Assembly: GCA_017617335.1 (NCBI GenBank)
Contig: JAFZWK010000034.1
Span: 70,774 to 106,793, forward strand
Reading direction: 5' to 3'
Length of the DNA stretch: 36,020 nt
Source of the DNA: Bacteroidaceae bacterium
Lineage (GTDB): Bacteria > Bacteroidota > Bacteroidia > Bacteroidales > Bacteroidaceae
Within the stretch, counting starts at the first letter, position 1. Every line of letters starts with the position of its first letter. Made by a program: the position numbers and the translations under genes. Shown piece after piece: positions 17,111-26,709 of this stretch. The notes under the pieces are model-generated. The model was not told the DNA's origin. It worked only from the letters and a program-made list of their open reading frames with translations, and did no database searches.

Positions 17111-20100
17111 ATGCAAAAGTTCAGATTTCTACTGGCCGCCCTGCTGGCCATCGTTGGTGTCTCCTCGATGAAGGCACAGAGTGACCCTGAGCCATACGCC
17201 GTGCTTGACGGCACTGCGCTGACATTCTACTATGATAATCAGAAAGCTTCCGTTGATCCTGGAAAAACAGTGTATGATTTCCCTACTCCCATTTCCTGGA
17301 TTCCTGGTTGGGCATCTAACTCCACCATTACGATAGCCACGTTCGATGAATCATTTGATAATTACACAGGATTGAAGGATGCTTATCGCTTCTTTGGTGA
17401 TCTGACGGCACTCGAAGTTATCAACCATCTCGAGTACCTGCACACAGACAATGTAACCTACATGGGCCATATGTTTGAAAATTGTTCTTCCCTTACCTCG
17501 CTCAACCTGAGTTTGTTCAATACGGAGAAAGTGACCAACATGCAGGACATGTTCTCTGGTTGCTCTAAGCTCGAAACGATCTATACTGCTGACGATGCAG
17601 ATTGGCATGAAGTTAGTCCTACAGCTGGCATGTTCTCTGGTTGTACCAAGCTGTCAGGCAAATGTGCAGGAAATCCATTCACGTTTAAGAGTGACAAAAC
17701 TGATGGCACCTACGCCAAAGTTTACAAAGGTGGCACAGAGGGTGGCTACTTCACCTCCATCATGGAAAGACAGGCATACGCCGTGCTTTCTGACGACGGT
17801 AAAACCCTGACATTCTACTACGATGCGGACAAACCGACAGGTGCTTACGACATTACATGGGCTGACAACGATCTACCAGACTGGTCAAAACAAGAAGAAA
17901 ACCAAACCACTATTAAGACCGCTGTCTTCGACAAGTCGTTTGGCGAATATTACGGATTGACGAGTACATCCAGAATGTTCGCTGATCTGGAAGCTCTCAA
18001 AACTATCAGTAACCTAAAGTATCTGAATACCGAGGGCGTGACAAACATGAGCATGATGTTCAAGAACTGTAAGAAACTCACCTCGCTCGACCTGAGTAAT
18101 TTCAAGGTGACCAGCGGGACAGATATGTCTGGCATGTTCGCTTATTGCAGTACCCTTCAAACTATTTATTGCCCAGAAGAAACAGATTGGAGTGGCTTTA
18201 GCAATAATGAAGGCATGTTCAATCAATGCATCAACCTGTCAGGAAAATGCGGAGGAAGGGAACCTTTCGTATGTGATGGTGTGAATAACATCAATGGCAC
18301 CTACGCCAAAGTTTGTACTGCTTCTCAGGGGGGCTATTTCACCTCCATCGCAGAAAGACAGGCATACGCCGTGCTTGATGTCGATGGTGAAACACTGACA
18401 TTCTACTACGACGCCAATAAGCCGACTCCATCAGAGGGAATAGAAGTCTATGACATTCCTTGGGAGGACTATCCTCTTTGGGGATCTAGTTCGAATGCTT
18501 CAAAAGTCACGAACGCATCGTTCGATGTATCTTTTGACGGATATTGCAATTTAGCGAGCACAATGGGCATGTTCTATGGTTTGTCAAGTCTTACTGCTAT
18601 CAATGGCCTCGAGTACTTCGATACTCAGAAAGTGACCAATATGACGGGTATGTTCCAGAACTGCTCTTCACTCACCTCGCTTGACCTGAGTACATTCAAT
18701 ACAGAAAACACCACATTCATGGACTATATGTTCTCTAGATGTGGATCGCTTAATTCGCTCACTCTGGGAGACAACTTCAAGACGTCAAAAGTGAAAGACA
18801 TGTCTTACATGTTCTACTATTGCAAGGTCCTCGAGACGCTCGACCTAACCAACTTCTATACAGCGAACGTGACTGACATGAACAATATGTTTAATAGGTG
18901 TTCTGCCCTCGAGACAATCAACTGGACCAGTAACTTCGACACTCAAAATGTGACTAACATGGAGTCTATGTTCCAAGACTGTACATCACTTGAATCACTT
19001 GACCTGAGCAACTTCAACACAAGTAGAGCAACAAACATGTTCAGGATGTTTTCAAGCTGCTCTACCCTTCAGACGCTCGACTTGCCCCGTTTCTATACAG
19101 TGAATGTGACTAACATGAACTATATGTTTTATGGTTGTTCTGCACTCCAGACGATCAACTGGACCAGCAACTTCGACACTCAAAATGTGACCAACATGGC
19201 CAACATGTTTGACGGTTGTGTAGTTCTCGCTTCACTCGATTTAAGCAACATTGATACAAAAAATGCGACAGACATGTCCTTCATGTTTCAAAGATGCCTT
19301 GCCCTCACCTCGCTCGATGTGGGCAACTTCAATACAGAGAACGTGACAAACATAGCGGGTATGTTCCAAGGTTGTTCCTCCCTCACCTCGCTCGATGTGA
19401 GCAACTTCAATACAGAGAACGTGACAAACATGGAGTATATGTTCTATAACTGCTCTTTGCTTAAGACCATCTACTGCAACGAAGACTGGCAAAAGGAAGG
19501 ACTAACATCTACCAACATGTTCGCTGGCTGCACCAGTCTCAAGGGAGGCAATGGCACGCCATACGATGACTCCAATATAGATGTCTCTAATGCCCGCCCT
19601 GACACTCGACTCAATCCTGGCTACTTCACCCTAAAGACTACCTATGGACTACAGATAGGTGGCATCGCTGTGACTCCTCTTAACGCAGGGGATTTATCAT
19701 CTACAAATTTCCCAGCATTGAAAAGAGGCACAGTATCCTATGATATCAATACCAATACGTTGAGAATAAGGAATGTCACAATAGAGTCATTAGGTACTAC
19801 AATGGACTTGTATCCTATTCATTTCACAAAGCCTGGAACACTTATTCTGGAAGGGGAAAATACCCTTACAACAGAACATGATCCTGCTATACAAATAGAC
19901 GCAGATGTGACCATCAGGGGAGATGGCAGCCTCACGGCAACAAGCTCCTGGGAGTGTGGAATCTTCATCAATTCAGCAAAGCTGACTATCCAATCATGTG
20001 CTGTTACGGCTCAAAGTTCTCATAATAGTGGTATCGCTGGTTTTAGGGCAGATGGTTCTCTTGTCATCGATGGAGCGATAGTTAAGGCTTCAAGTGGAAA

Positions 20101-21502
20101 TAACGGTGGATCCATCTTCGATTTGGAGTCATTCACTCTGACAAATGCCACCCTTACTTCGCCTGAAGGAGCTGTGTGGAACGACTTTAAGCATGCCGTC
20201 TGCAATGAAGCAGGTGAGGAAGCTACGGTTATTCGCAGCGAAGTAATCATTACCCCCACTGTAAGTCCTTATGCCGTGCTTGAAGGTACTGAACTTAAGT
20301 TCTACTACAACGCGAATAAACCGACTGATGCCTATGACTTTGAAAGGAATATGTTCGGCAATTTTGGCTGGACAAGCTCAGCTCCTAATTCCAATATCAA
20401 GACGGTTTCCTTCGATGAATCCTTCGCTGGATACCATGATTTGACGAATGCAAGCAGCATGTTCAAGAATATGAGTGGACTTACTGCTATCAACGAACTC
20501 CAGAATTTCGACACTCAGAATGTGACAAACATGGAGAGTATGTTCGAGAACTGCCAAGCTCTTACTTCGATTGAACTGAACATCTTCAATACCGACAATG
20601 TGGAAAATATGCAGGCGATGTTCCAGAACTGTCAGGCTCTTACTTCGCTTGACCTGAGCAACTTCAATACCGACAATGTTGGAAATATGCAGGGTATGTT
20701 CTCAAGTTGCTCTTCTCTTACCTCGCTTGACCTGAGCAAGTTCAATACTTCCAATGTGACAAACATGCAAGCCATGTTCTCAAGTTGCCAAGCTCTTACT
20801 TCGCTCGACCTGAGTAATTTCAACACCTCCAATGTGGAAAACATGCAGGGTGTATTCTATTGGTGTCAGGCTCTCAAGAACCTTAAACTGAGCAGCAACT
20901 TCGTCACAACCAGCGCAAAATATGATATGTCGAACATGTTCAATCACTGCAAAGCTCTCACCTCTCTCGACTTGAGTAGTTTTGTTATATCATCCGATGT
21001 GACAGACATGCATGGAATGTTCTATGGTTGCTCTAACCTTGAAACCATCTTCTGTGTTGATGACGCTAATTGGTATAACAGCAATATTGATCAAAGAAAC
21101 ATGTTCGATGGTTGCGTCAAGCTAAAAGGAAAATGCGGAGGCAGAGAACCCTTTGCATGTGATGGCAGCACCAATATTGATGGAGACTACGCCAGAGTTT
21201 GTACGCCTACTCAAGACGGCTACTTCACCTCTATCACAGAAAGAAAGGGCGATGCCAATGGTGATGGTGTCGTCGATGCAGTTGACTTCAACATGATTGC
21301 CAACGAGATTCTTGGCTACTACCAAGACAATTTCGACAGAGCAGCTGCCGACATCAACGGTGACAACGAGGTAGATGCAATCGACTTCAACATGATTGCC
21401 AACAAAATCCTCTATGGCAGTTTTTCTGGCGAACAAGGAAGCAAGAAGAACAAAGGAAAGAGGAAGGAAACAGAAAGTGAGGACTCTAAGGAACCTATGT
21501 AA
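17111..21502 (+). CDS. BspA-type repeat surface protein with beta-helix insert and dockerin (gene 3)
   Basis: A 1463-residue exported protein. Its signal region is almost that of gene 1: the first 27 codons differ at six bases, and AAAAATAATACATT just before the start is shared. YAVL...LTFYYD module headers occur near 17197, 17776, 18364 and 20268, each followed by BspA/DUF285 repeats and a Cys-bearing GKCG...GYFTSI end. Between about residues 844 and 1050 the repeats are interrupted by a different domain (YGLQIGGIAVTPLN...GTVSYDINTNTLRIRNVTI...LILEGENTL) that reads as a right-handed parallel beta-helix, of a kind often linked to carbohydrate binding. The dockerin cassette closes the protein (residues 1380-1463). 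It lies 37 bases after gene 2 without a visible promoter, so it is probably the second gene of that operon. Confidence 0.83.
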   Translation: MQKFRFLLAALLAIVGVSSMKAQSDPEPYAVLDGTALTFYYDNQKASVDPGKTVYDFPTPISWIPGWASNSTITIATFDESFDNYTGLKDAYRFFGDLTALEVINHLEYLHTDNVTYMGHMFENCSSLTSLNLSLFNTEKVTNMQDMFSGCSKLETIYTADDADWHEVSPTAGMFSGCTKLSGKCAGNPFTFKSDKTDGTYAKVYKGGTEGGYFTSIMERQAYAVLSDDGKTLTFYYDADKPTGAYDITWADNDLPDWSKQEENQTTIKTAVFDKSFGEYYGLTSTSRMFADLEALKTISNLKYLNTEGVTNMSMMFKNCKKLTSLDLSNFKVTSGTDMSGMFAYCSTLQTIYCPEETDWSGFSNNEGMFNQCINLSGKCGGREPFVCDGVNNINGTYAKVCTASQGGYFTSIAERQAYAVLDVDGETLTFYYDANKPTPSEGIEVYDIPWEDYPLWGSSSNASKVTNASFDVSFDGYCNLASTMGMFYGLSSLTAINGLEYFDTQKVTNMTGMFQNCSSLTSLDLSTFNTENTTFMDYMFSRCGSLNSLTLGDNFKTSKVKDMSYMFYYCKVLETLDLTNFYTANVTDMNNMFNRCSALETINWTSNFDTQNVTNMESMFQDCTSLESLDLSNFNTSRATNMFRMFSSCSTLQTLDLPRFYTVNVTNMNYMFYGCSALQTINWTSNFDTQNVTNMANMFDGCVVLASLDLSNIDTKNATDMSFMFQRCLALTSLDVGNFNTENVTNIAGMFQGCSSLTSLDVSNFNTENVTNMEYMFYNCSLLKTIYCNEDWQKEGLTSTNMFAGCTSLKGGNGTPYDDSNIDVSNARPDTRLNPGYFTLKTTYGLQIGGIAVTPLNAGDLSSTNFPALKRGTVSYDINTNTLRIRNVTIESLGTTMDLYPIHFTKPGTLILEGENTLTTEHDPAIQIDADVTIRGDGSLTATSSWECGIFINSAKLTIQSCAVTAQSSHNSGIAGFRADGSLVIDGAIVKASSGNNGGSIFDLESFTLTNATLTSPEGAVWNDFKHAVCNEAGEEATVIRSEVIITPTVSPYAVLEGTELKFYYNANKPTDAYDFERNMFGNFGWTSSAPNSNIKTVSFDESFAGYHDLTNASSMFKNMSGLTAINELQNFDTQNVTNMESMFENCQALTSIELNIFNTDNVENMQAMFQNCQALTSLDLSNFNTDNVGNMQGMFSSCSSLTSLDLSKFNTSNVTNMQAMFSSCQALTSLDLSNFNTSNVENMQGVFYWCQALKNLKLSSNFVTTSAKYDMSNMFNHCKALTSLDLSSFVISSDVTDMHGMFYGCSNLETIFCVDDANWYNSNIDQRNMFDGCVKLKGKCGGREPFACDGSTNIDGDYARVCTPTQDGYFTSITERKGDANGDGVVDAVDFNMIANEILGYYQDNFDRAAADINGDNEVDAIDFNMIANKILYGSFSGEQGSKKNKGKRKETESEDSKEPM
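21248..21502 (+). repeat. Dockerin cassette copy 3
   Basis: The same 84-codon cassette, with loops DANGDGVVDAVD and DINGDNEVDAID. It has GYYQDNF in the linker where the other copies have GYHQDNF, and KGKRKE in the tail. Confidence 0.85.
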
Positions 21503-21531
21503 GATAAAGAATATTTAACTACTAGTAGGAC

Positions 21532-21640
21532 AAGAAGTTTCTATTGTCCCTATTAGCAGTTATGATATCCTCCACCATTTCGCCCTCTTCTACCTCATCG
21601 TCGAAGAGGGCGAATTTGTGAAAGGCGAAATCTCTTTTTA
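21532..21640 (+). pseudogene. Remnant of a second cohesin-like gene unit
   Basis: Bases 21532-21575 match the start of the intact cohesin-like gene (26716-26759) at about 37 of 45 positions, including 15 identical bases at the left. Translated it still reads KKFLLSLLAVMISST, but the start codon is gone and a TAG precedes it. Further right, TCATCGTCGAAGAGG (21595-21609) and AAAGGCGAAATCTCTTTTT (21621-21639) resemble 28391-28405 and 28408-28430, which lie beyond the intact cohesin gene and its peptide gene. The simplest reading is a deleted copy of the whole cohesin unit in which only its two ends remain. A shared signal-peptide codon pattern alone would not explain the right-hand match. Confidence 0.6.
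21579..21614 (+). terminator. Hairpin after gene 3
   Basis: TTCGCCCTCTT (21579-21589) and AAGAGGGCGAA (21604-21614) form a perfect 11-bp stem with a 14-base loop, followed by TTTG. TTTCGCC at the left can instead pair with GGCGAAA (21624-21630), giving a competing fold. It probably ends the gene 2-gene 3 transcript. Confidence 0.6.
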
Positions 21641-21830
21641 CTGAATGGATTAATATTCATTGTGGATAATCCTGTCAAGAAGGGCTTGAATTTTTTTAGG
21701 TTATATACCTTATTATATATGTAGGTGCATTTTCGAGAGAAAAAAGAGCAAAAGAAATACAATTTTGACACCTAAAATGCCATTTATGGGAATAAATTAG
21801 GATATTATGATAGTTTTTTCAAGTTAAAAG
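21641..21830. other. AT-rich spacer before gene 4
   Basis: No gene is seen. TCAAG/CTTGA (21675-21679, 21685-21689) with TTTTTTT at 21691-21697 could be a weak terminator, and AGGTTATATACCT is a short palindrome just after it. Confidence 0.4.
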
Positions 21831-21861
21831 TTGTTTATCAACGATAGTATTTGTAAATTTG
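21831..21861 (+). promoter_or_regulatory. Promoter of gene 4 and the cohesin-like gene
   Basis: TTG (21831-21833), a 20-base spacer and TAAATTTG (21854-21861). Transcription should start near 21867, which rules out a TTG start at 21859 and makes ATG 21874 unlikely. It favours ATG 21901. Confidence 0.75.
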
Positions 21862-21900
21862 TTGCGATTATATATGCAAAAAATACATATGATACAACGC

Positions 21901-24900
21901 ATGAAACATCTTAAACTCTTTTTTGCGCTTTTCGTCACGTGTATGATGGGAGCAAATGCGTGGGCTACTGATTTGAACATTGACGAGTACATGTCCACGT
22001 TCAATGGCCAGTACAGCTACAACGTGCTGATGACAACACCTGAGAGTGACTGGCATTGGACAACGGCGACAACTCCTAATTCAGATAGCTCTGAATATCC
22101 TTCCTGGGGCGGTAGCAGTTATCTTTATCCCTATGCTGTGACCAGCAAAGAATCTGTGGAAGAAGGTTCAGTTCGCATCACTCTTGATTGCTCGTTTAAA
22201 CGTTATTCGAGCAGTTATTATAAATGTCGTGTAGAAGTATTTGTCGGTGACAAACTTCTATATTGCCAGTATGCTAAAGATAATCGCTATTACTATAATT
22301 ATGCAGATATCGAGACTACTGATTACAATACAGTTGACCAAATGCTTACGTTTGTATCATTTGGAAAGGTAAGTGGAGAGGTCTCCGTTAGAGTCAATCG
22401 TTATTCTGTCAACGGTGCTTATACTGGAACTTTTTCTCTTAGGTCCATTAAGGTTGAGCGGACGAACCTTGTGCCTCCCACCGTCGTGAGTGACCAGCCC
22501 AATCCTGCTGAGGTTGACTATACCCTTACTGTTACTAATGATGATCCTGATGCCGATCTTTATTGGACATCGAATCAGAGCAACCCTTATAATGACGGAT
22601 ATACCCCTAATGCCATTGAAAGCGGTTTCCAACAAACCTATGACGATGATTATTCTCACTCATTTTATGCATATACCAATAGAGAAGGTTTCTATAGCGA
22701 ATTTGTGGGTGGAACCTACCAGAAGAAGGTTGTGCGCAATATCCAGTACTCGCGTGAAGGAGGTTACTTCCTGTCTAATACTCTGCCGTCGTCTGTGGCT
22801 ATCACTTGTAACAACCTGAAAGAAGGTGACAAACTCTTCTATCAGAAATTATTCAAGGATACTGAATGGAAAGAAATCACGTCGGGGACAACTATTTATA
22901 TCAATAATGACGACATTTATTCTGATTATAATAATCCTTCAGCTGTAAGACTCTCGGCCAAAGTGGTAAATGCCTCTGGAATGGAGAGCGAAGAGAAACG
23001 TTTATATTTGTCGGTTGTTAGTGTTCCTGATGTTAGCTTCAATGGTTTCTGTAACTCTAATAATAAGTACGAATGGGAGTTTGATGGGCCACAGGAAATG
23101 ACTCTTGGCTTTTCCTCATACCCAGTTGAAGGCTTACGCTTACAATACAGCTACGACGGCGAAAACAATAATTGGCAAAATTATAATCCAAATAATAAAC
23201 CTGTTATCAGTTCCACGAAAAGAGTTTGGGGAAGGTTCGTGTACGACAGCAGTGGTGATGTTGTCAAGAATGCTAATTTCAATTACATTATCAATCCCGC
23301 TCATGTGACGGGTTCCTGCTTGTATAATTATTATACGGATATGCCCTTTGACGTCACTATTGGCTGTTCGTCGTTTGTCAACACATACGTGGCTTATACG
23401 ACAGATGATAGCGATCCAAGGACGAGTTCGACTGCCGTGGAGGTAAGAGGTGAAGAACAGACGGCGCATATCGCAGAGTCATGTACACTGAAGATGGCAG
23501 TCAACCAAAGTGGCAGTTGGGGCAATGTAGTTGAAAGGACGATGAGCATCCAGCTGAATCAGCCAATGTTCAGCTTCAAACAGAATCAATTCGTTCCTGA
23601 TTATAATGACTCAAGAAGCTTGGGTGCAGATTCCTGGCTGCGGAACAAGACACCGCTTTCTTGCAAACAGTACCCGTATTACAACGTTTACTACGATAAT
23701 GGAAATGTGGGCTCATGGTCTATGAGCTCTACTAATTACGGCTTTTTCGAAGTGAAAGACGGTCTTGGCGAATGTACGTTTGACGTTATGGGAGATGTGG
23801 ATACAGACGGTGACAATAGCTCTGATACCCGTTATGAAACCCACATGGTAGTAACCTCTTTGGATCAGTGGAATGTTCATGACAGCATTGACTTCAACCG
23901 TACAGACCAGACTCTCTTCACGACCTACGAGGCTAATGGCTGCACATGGCAGACCGATGCTAACGGCAAGAGGTTCCTGCTGATTCCACAAGGGGCGACA
24001 ATTACGGTTGCAGCTCCTGAAGGTATAAACCTCGTTGGGGTGTTCCTTAATGGAGGAAACAACGAGGCAAACATCAATCACTTGCGACAGGATGTGGAAG
24101 GTTGCTATGTCAGTCAAGTGCCCGTCAGCGATTGGTATTGCAAATGGATAGGCCGCAGTCAAAGCGTTACCTTTGTGGCTGATGCTGAGTCACGTGTCTA
24201 TGGCATTGAGAGTTTCTACTATCTTACTCCTTCTGAGATTTGGATTAATTACTATAACAATGAAGTTGTCGTAGGACGTACAATCAAGCCTGATTATGTA
24301 GACAATCCTTATAATTTGCCTATTAGCTACTCGTCAAGCGATACGAGCATAGCTACTGTAGATGCAGAGACAGGCGTCGTTACGGGTGTTGCAGTTGGTA
24401 TATGCACTATCACCGCTGAATTTGCAGGCGATGGCGAATATGCTCCTTTCAAGCAATATTATGAGATTCAGGTAATACCAGATGTCTCAACCGTAAAGTT
24501 CATGGGACAAGAGCTCAAGAGCGTGACCGAGACGATGACAGGCGAGATCGGTAATGGCACGTGGACCTTCTCATGGGAAGAAGAGGAGGAACAGGAATTT
24601 TCTGGTGGTGGTGAAGCCTGGGCTCCCAGGGCCCGCTACGCTCCACGTCGCAATGTTGGCAGTGGAAATATCATTCAGGTTCCTGTACTCACCTTGAATA
24701 ATGTGAACCTACAATATAATGGCGAAGGCCCTGTCATCGAGGTGAATGATTATAGTGAGTTCCGCATCCGCCTTATTGGTGAGAACTCCATTACAATGAC
24801 AAACAACTGTCCACCCATTGCTATCGGAACATTAAACGGACAGCCAAGCCGCGGTGCTTCCGTGCTTATCACCAATGAAGAAGGAGTGTGGGAAACTAAC

Positions 24901-26670
24901 CAAGGTGGTGGCGGTTATGAACCCCTTTCGGCGCCAATACGTCGTGTAAAACGTAAAACTAATGGCACTGGCAGTGTAGCCAAACTTACTCTTGCCGGAG
25001 GTCCTATGGGTATCTATGTCTGCAACGGAAATCTTTTCATTGCCGATTGCGAAGTAGATGCAAGCGGTACTGATTATGGTGTATTCTTCACCGACTATGA
25101 AGAAGAAAGTGGTGGTGAGGAATTTAATGCTCCTCAGGTAAAGGAGCCTAAGAAAGTTCTGCCTACTTATAATTGGTCATCCCAATTTGAAATTAACGAA
25201 AATACCAAGTTGAAACTTCAAGGTGACCAAGCTGCCATATATGGACAGCTCTCTAATAGAAACTGGCAATTCAACTATGATGCTGTCGAGCTGAAAGATT
25301 GCGATATTGAAGATGGATATTTCGAATACTATTGGGATAACAACGATAAACAGATTTATTCCTATATGCAGTATGATAGTGATCAAGAAACATACATCTT
25401 TGCCAAATTACTTGAGTTCGCCAACGACTATTTCACAGCTAAGACTGTTGAAGGCGTAAAAATGAAGTTCAAGGTTCTCGACGAAGATACCAAGACGTGT
25501 CAGGTGTATGGGACCTATGATATGGATAATTATTATGGAAATCCTGCTATCGAGCAATACTACTCGGGCTCTGTCACTATCCCTTCAAAGGCGATGGGGT
25601 ATCAGGTGGTAGGAATTAGTGATTATGCTTTTACCGCATGTTCTCTTTCCTCAATTACAATTCCTGCCAGCGTCACAAGCATTGGAGAAGTGGCATTTAT
25701 AAACTGTAACAACCTTGCTTCCGTGACTTTGCTCGATCCTCCTACAGAAGATTCCATAGCATTACCAATCCAAGAGAATGGTGATAATTCATATCATGTA
25801 TTTGATGACATCAAAGAAAATGCCGTTCTCTACGTGCCTGCAAATGCTGTTGAAGCTTACGAGGACTCAGATTGGGCAGAATTCTTCACTATTAAGCCTT
25901 TCGGCGCTGAAGGCTTTGTCTTTAGCGTAGATACTCCGCAAGATGATGAGAATATGGTTAGAATGACTTTCATGGTAACCCGTGCAGAAGAAAATAATTA
26001 TACTGTACAGACCTATGGTTATTGGGCAGACGGCTATGCTGAAACGGCCATCCCCAGAAATTATCAAGGTTCCCTCACCATTCCTGAAAAGGTAATTTAT
26101 GATGGTGTTGAATATACAGTTACAGCAATTGGTGAAGAGTCATTTGATGCTGACAACTCACCGTCTTTGCAACTCACTAAAATCACGATTCCAAGTACTG
26201 TTACGCAAATCGGAGATTATGCTTTCTGTTACTGCTATCCAAATGCTGTCTATACCTATGCTGAGAATCCACCTACATTAGCAGAATGGAATCCTTTCTC
26301 TTCTGATTCAGGTACCCTCTATGTTCCTATAGGACATGTTGAGGACTATGAAGAAAGTGACTGGGCTCAGTATTTCAACAACATCGTTGAGATGGGTAGC
26401 GGTGAAGTAGTTCAAGGCGATGCCAGCGGTGATGGTATAATCGATGCCGTTGACTTTAACATGATTGCCAACGAGATTCTTGGCTACCACCAAGACAATT
26501 TCAACAGGGCAGCTGCCGACATCAACGGTGACAACGAGGTAGATGCAATCGACTTCAACATGATTGCCAACAAAATCCTCTATGGTAATTTTGATGGTGT
26601 ACAAGGAAATAAGATGAACAAGAAAAAGACTGAAATAACTGAAAGTGAGGATTCTAAGGAACCTATGTAA
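21901..26670 (+). CDS. Large multi-domain surface protein with Ig-like, beta-helix, LRR_5 and dockerin modules (gene 4)
   Basis: A 1589-residue exported protein. ATG 21901 is chosen because it opens directly with a signal peptide (MKHLKLFFALFVTCMMGANAWA/T) and lies about 35 bases after the predicted transcription start. In-frame ATGs at 21874 and 21889 would add non-signal residues. The N-terminal part holds beta-rich modules, including stretches like chitobiase C-terminal Ig domains (DLYWTSNQSNPYNDG...; TTDDSDPRTSSTAV). A Big_2 Ig domain spans about 777-860 (SYSSSDTSIATVDAETGVVTG). A beta-helix-like domain lies at about 868-1113, related in pattern to the insert of gene 3 but with a Glu/Gly-rich low-complexity stretch. 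Two LRR_5 segments follow (about 1238-1335 and 1408-1500), then the dockerin cassette (1506-1589). Unlike genes 1-3 it has no DUF285 array. It is probably a surface binding protein. The cohesin-like gene follows 39 bases later. Confidence 0.8.
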   Translation: MKHLKLFFALFVTCMMGANAWATDLNIDEYMSTFNGQYSYNVLMTTPESDWHWTTATTPNSDSSEYPSWGGSSYLYPYAVTSKESVEEGSVRITLDCSFKRYSSSYYKCRVEVFVGDKLLYCQYAKDNRYYYNYADIETTDYNTVDQMLTFVSFGKVSGEVSVRVNRYSVNGAYTGTFSLRSIKVERTNLVPPTVVSDQPNPAEVDYTLTVTNDDPDADLYWTSNQSNPYNDGYTPNAIESGFQQTYDDDYSHSFYAYTNREGFYSEFVGGTYQKKVVRNIQYSREGGYFLSNTLPSSVAITCNNLKEGDKLFYQKLFKDTEWKEITSGTTIYINNDDIYSDYNNPSAVRLSAKVVNASGMESEEKRLYLSVVSVPDVSFNGFCNSNNKYEWEFDGPQEMTLGFSSYPVEGLRLQYSYDGENNNWQNYNPNNKPVISSTKRVWGRFVYDSSGDVVKNANFNYIINPAHVTGSCLYNYYTDMPFDVTIGCSSFVNTYVAYTTDDSDPRTSSTAVEVRGEEQTAHIAESCTLKMAVNQSGSWGNVVERTMSIQLNQPMFSFKQNQFVPDYNDSRSLGADSWLRNKTPLSCKQYPYYNVYYDNGNVGSWSMSSTNYGFFEVKDGLGECTFDVMGDVDTDGDNSSDTRYETHMVVTSLDQWNVHDSIDFNRTDQTLFTTYEANGCTWQTDANGKRFLLIPQGATITVAAPEGINLVGVFLNGGNNEANINHLRQDVEGCYVSQVPVSDWYCKWIGRSQSVTFVADAESRVYGIESFYYLTPSEIWINYYNNEVVVGRTIKPDYVDNPYNLPISYSSSDTSIATVDAETGVVTGVAVGICTITAEFAGDGEYAPFKQYYEIQVIPDVSTVKFMGQELKSVTETMTGEIGNGTWTFSWEEEEEQEFSGGGEAWAPRARYAPRRNVGSGNIIQVPVLTLNNVNLQYNGEGPVIEVNDYSEFRIRLIGENSITMTNNCPPIAIGTLNGQPSRGASVLITNEEGVWETNQGGGGYEPLSAPIRRVKRKTNGTGSVAKLTLAGGPMGIYVCNGNLFIADCEVDASGTDYGVFFTDYEEESGGEEFNAPQVKEPKKVLPTYNWSSQFEINENTKLKLQGDQAAIYGQLSNRNWQFNYDAVELKDCDIEDGYFEYYWDNNDKQIYSYMQYDSDQETYIFAKLLEFANDYFTAKTVEGVKMKFKVLDEDTKTCQVYGTYDMDNYYGNPAIEQYYSGSVTIPSKAMGYQVVGISDYAFTACSLSSITIPASVTSIGEVAFINCNNLASVTLLDPPTEDSIALPIQENGDNSYHVFDDIKENAVLYVPANAVEAYEDSDWAEFFTIKPFGAEGFVFSVDTPQDDENMVRMTFMVTRAEENNYTVQTYGYWADGYAETAIPRNYQGSLTIPEKVIYDGVEYTVTAIGEESFDADNSPSLQLTKITIPSTVTQIGDYAFCYCYPNAVYTYAENPPTLAEWNPFSSDSGTLYVPIGHVEDYEESDWAQYFNNIVEMGSGEVVQGDASGDGIIDAVDFNMIANEILGYHQDNFNRAAADINGDNEVDAIDFNMIANKILYGNFDGVQGNKMNKKKTEITESEDSKEPM
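26416..26670 (+). repeat. Dockerin cassette copy 4
   Basis: The most divergent of the four copies: loop 1 DASGDGIIDAVD (Ser for Asn at position 3, still a possible calcium ligand), loop 2 DINGDNEVDAID, and NFDGVQGNKMNKKKTEIT in the tail. The helix sequences FNMIANEIL and FNMIANKIL and the final ESEDSKEPM are unchanged. Confidence 0.85.
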
Positions 26671-26709
26671 GATAAAAAATACAATTTGTTTAATATAATA
26701 ATTATTATT

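Noticed and set aside
7360-21502. Many antisense open frames under the BspA arrays
   Set aside because: They repeat with the period of the sense repeats and are shadows of their biased codons.
21859-21900. Upstream starts (TTG 21859, ATG 21874, ATG 21889) for gene 4
   Set aside because: They overlap or crowd the predicted promoter and put non-signal residues before a clear signal peptide at ATG 21901.
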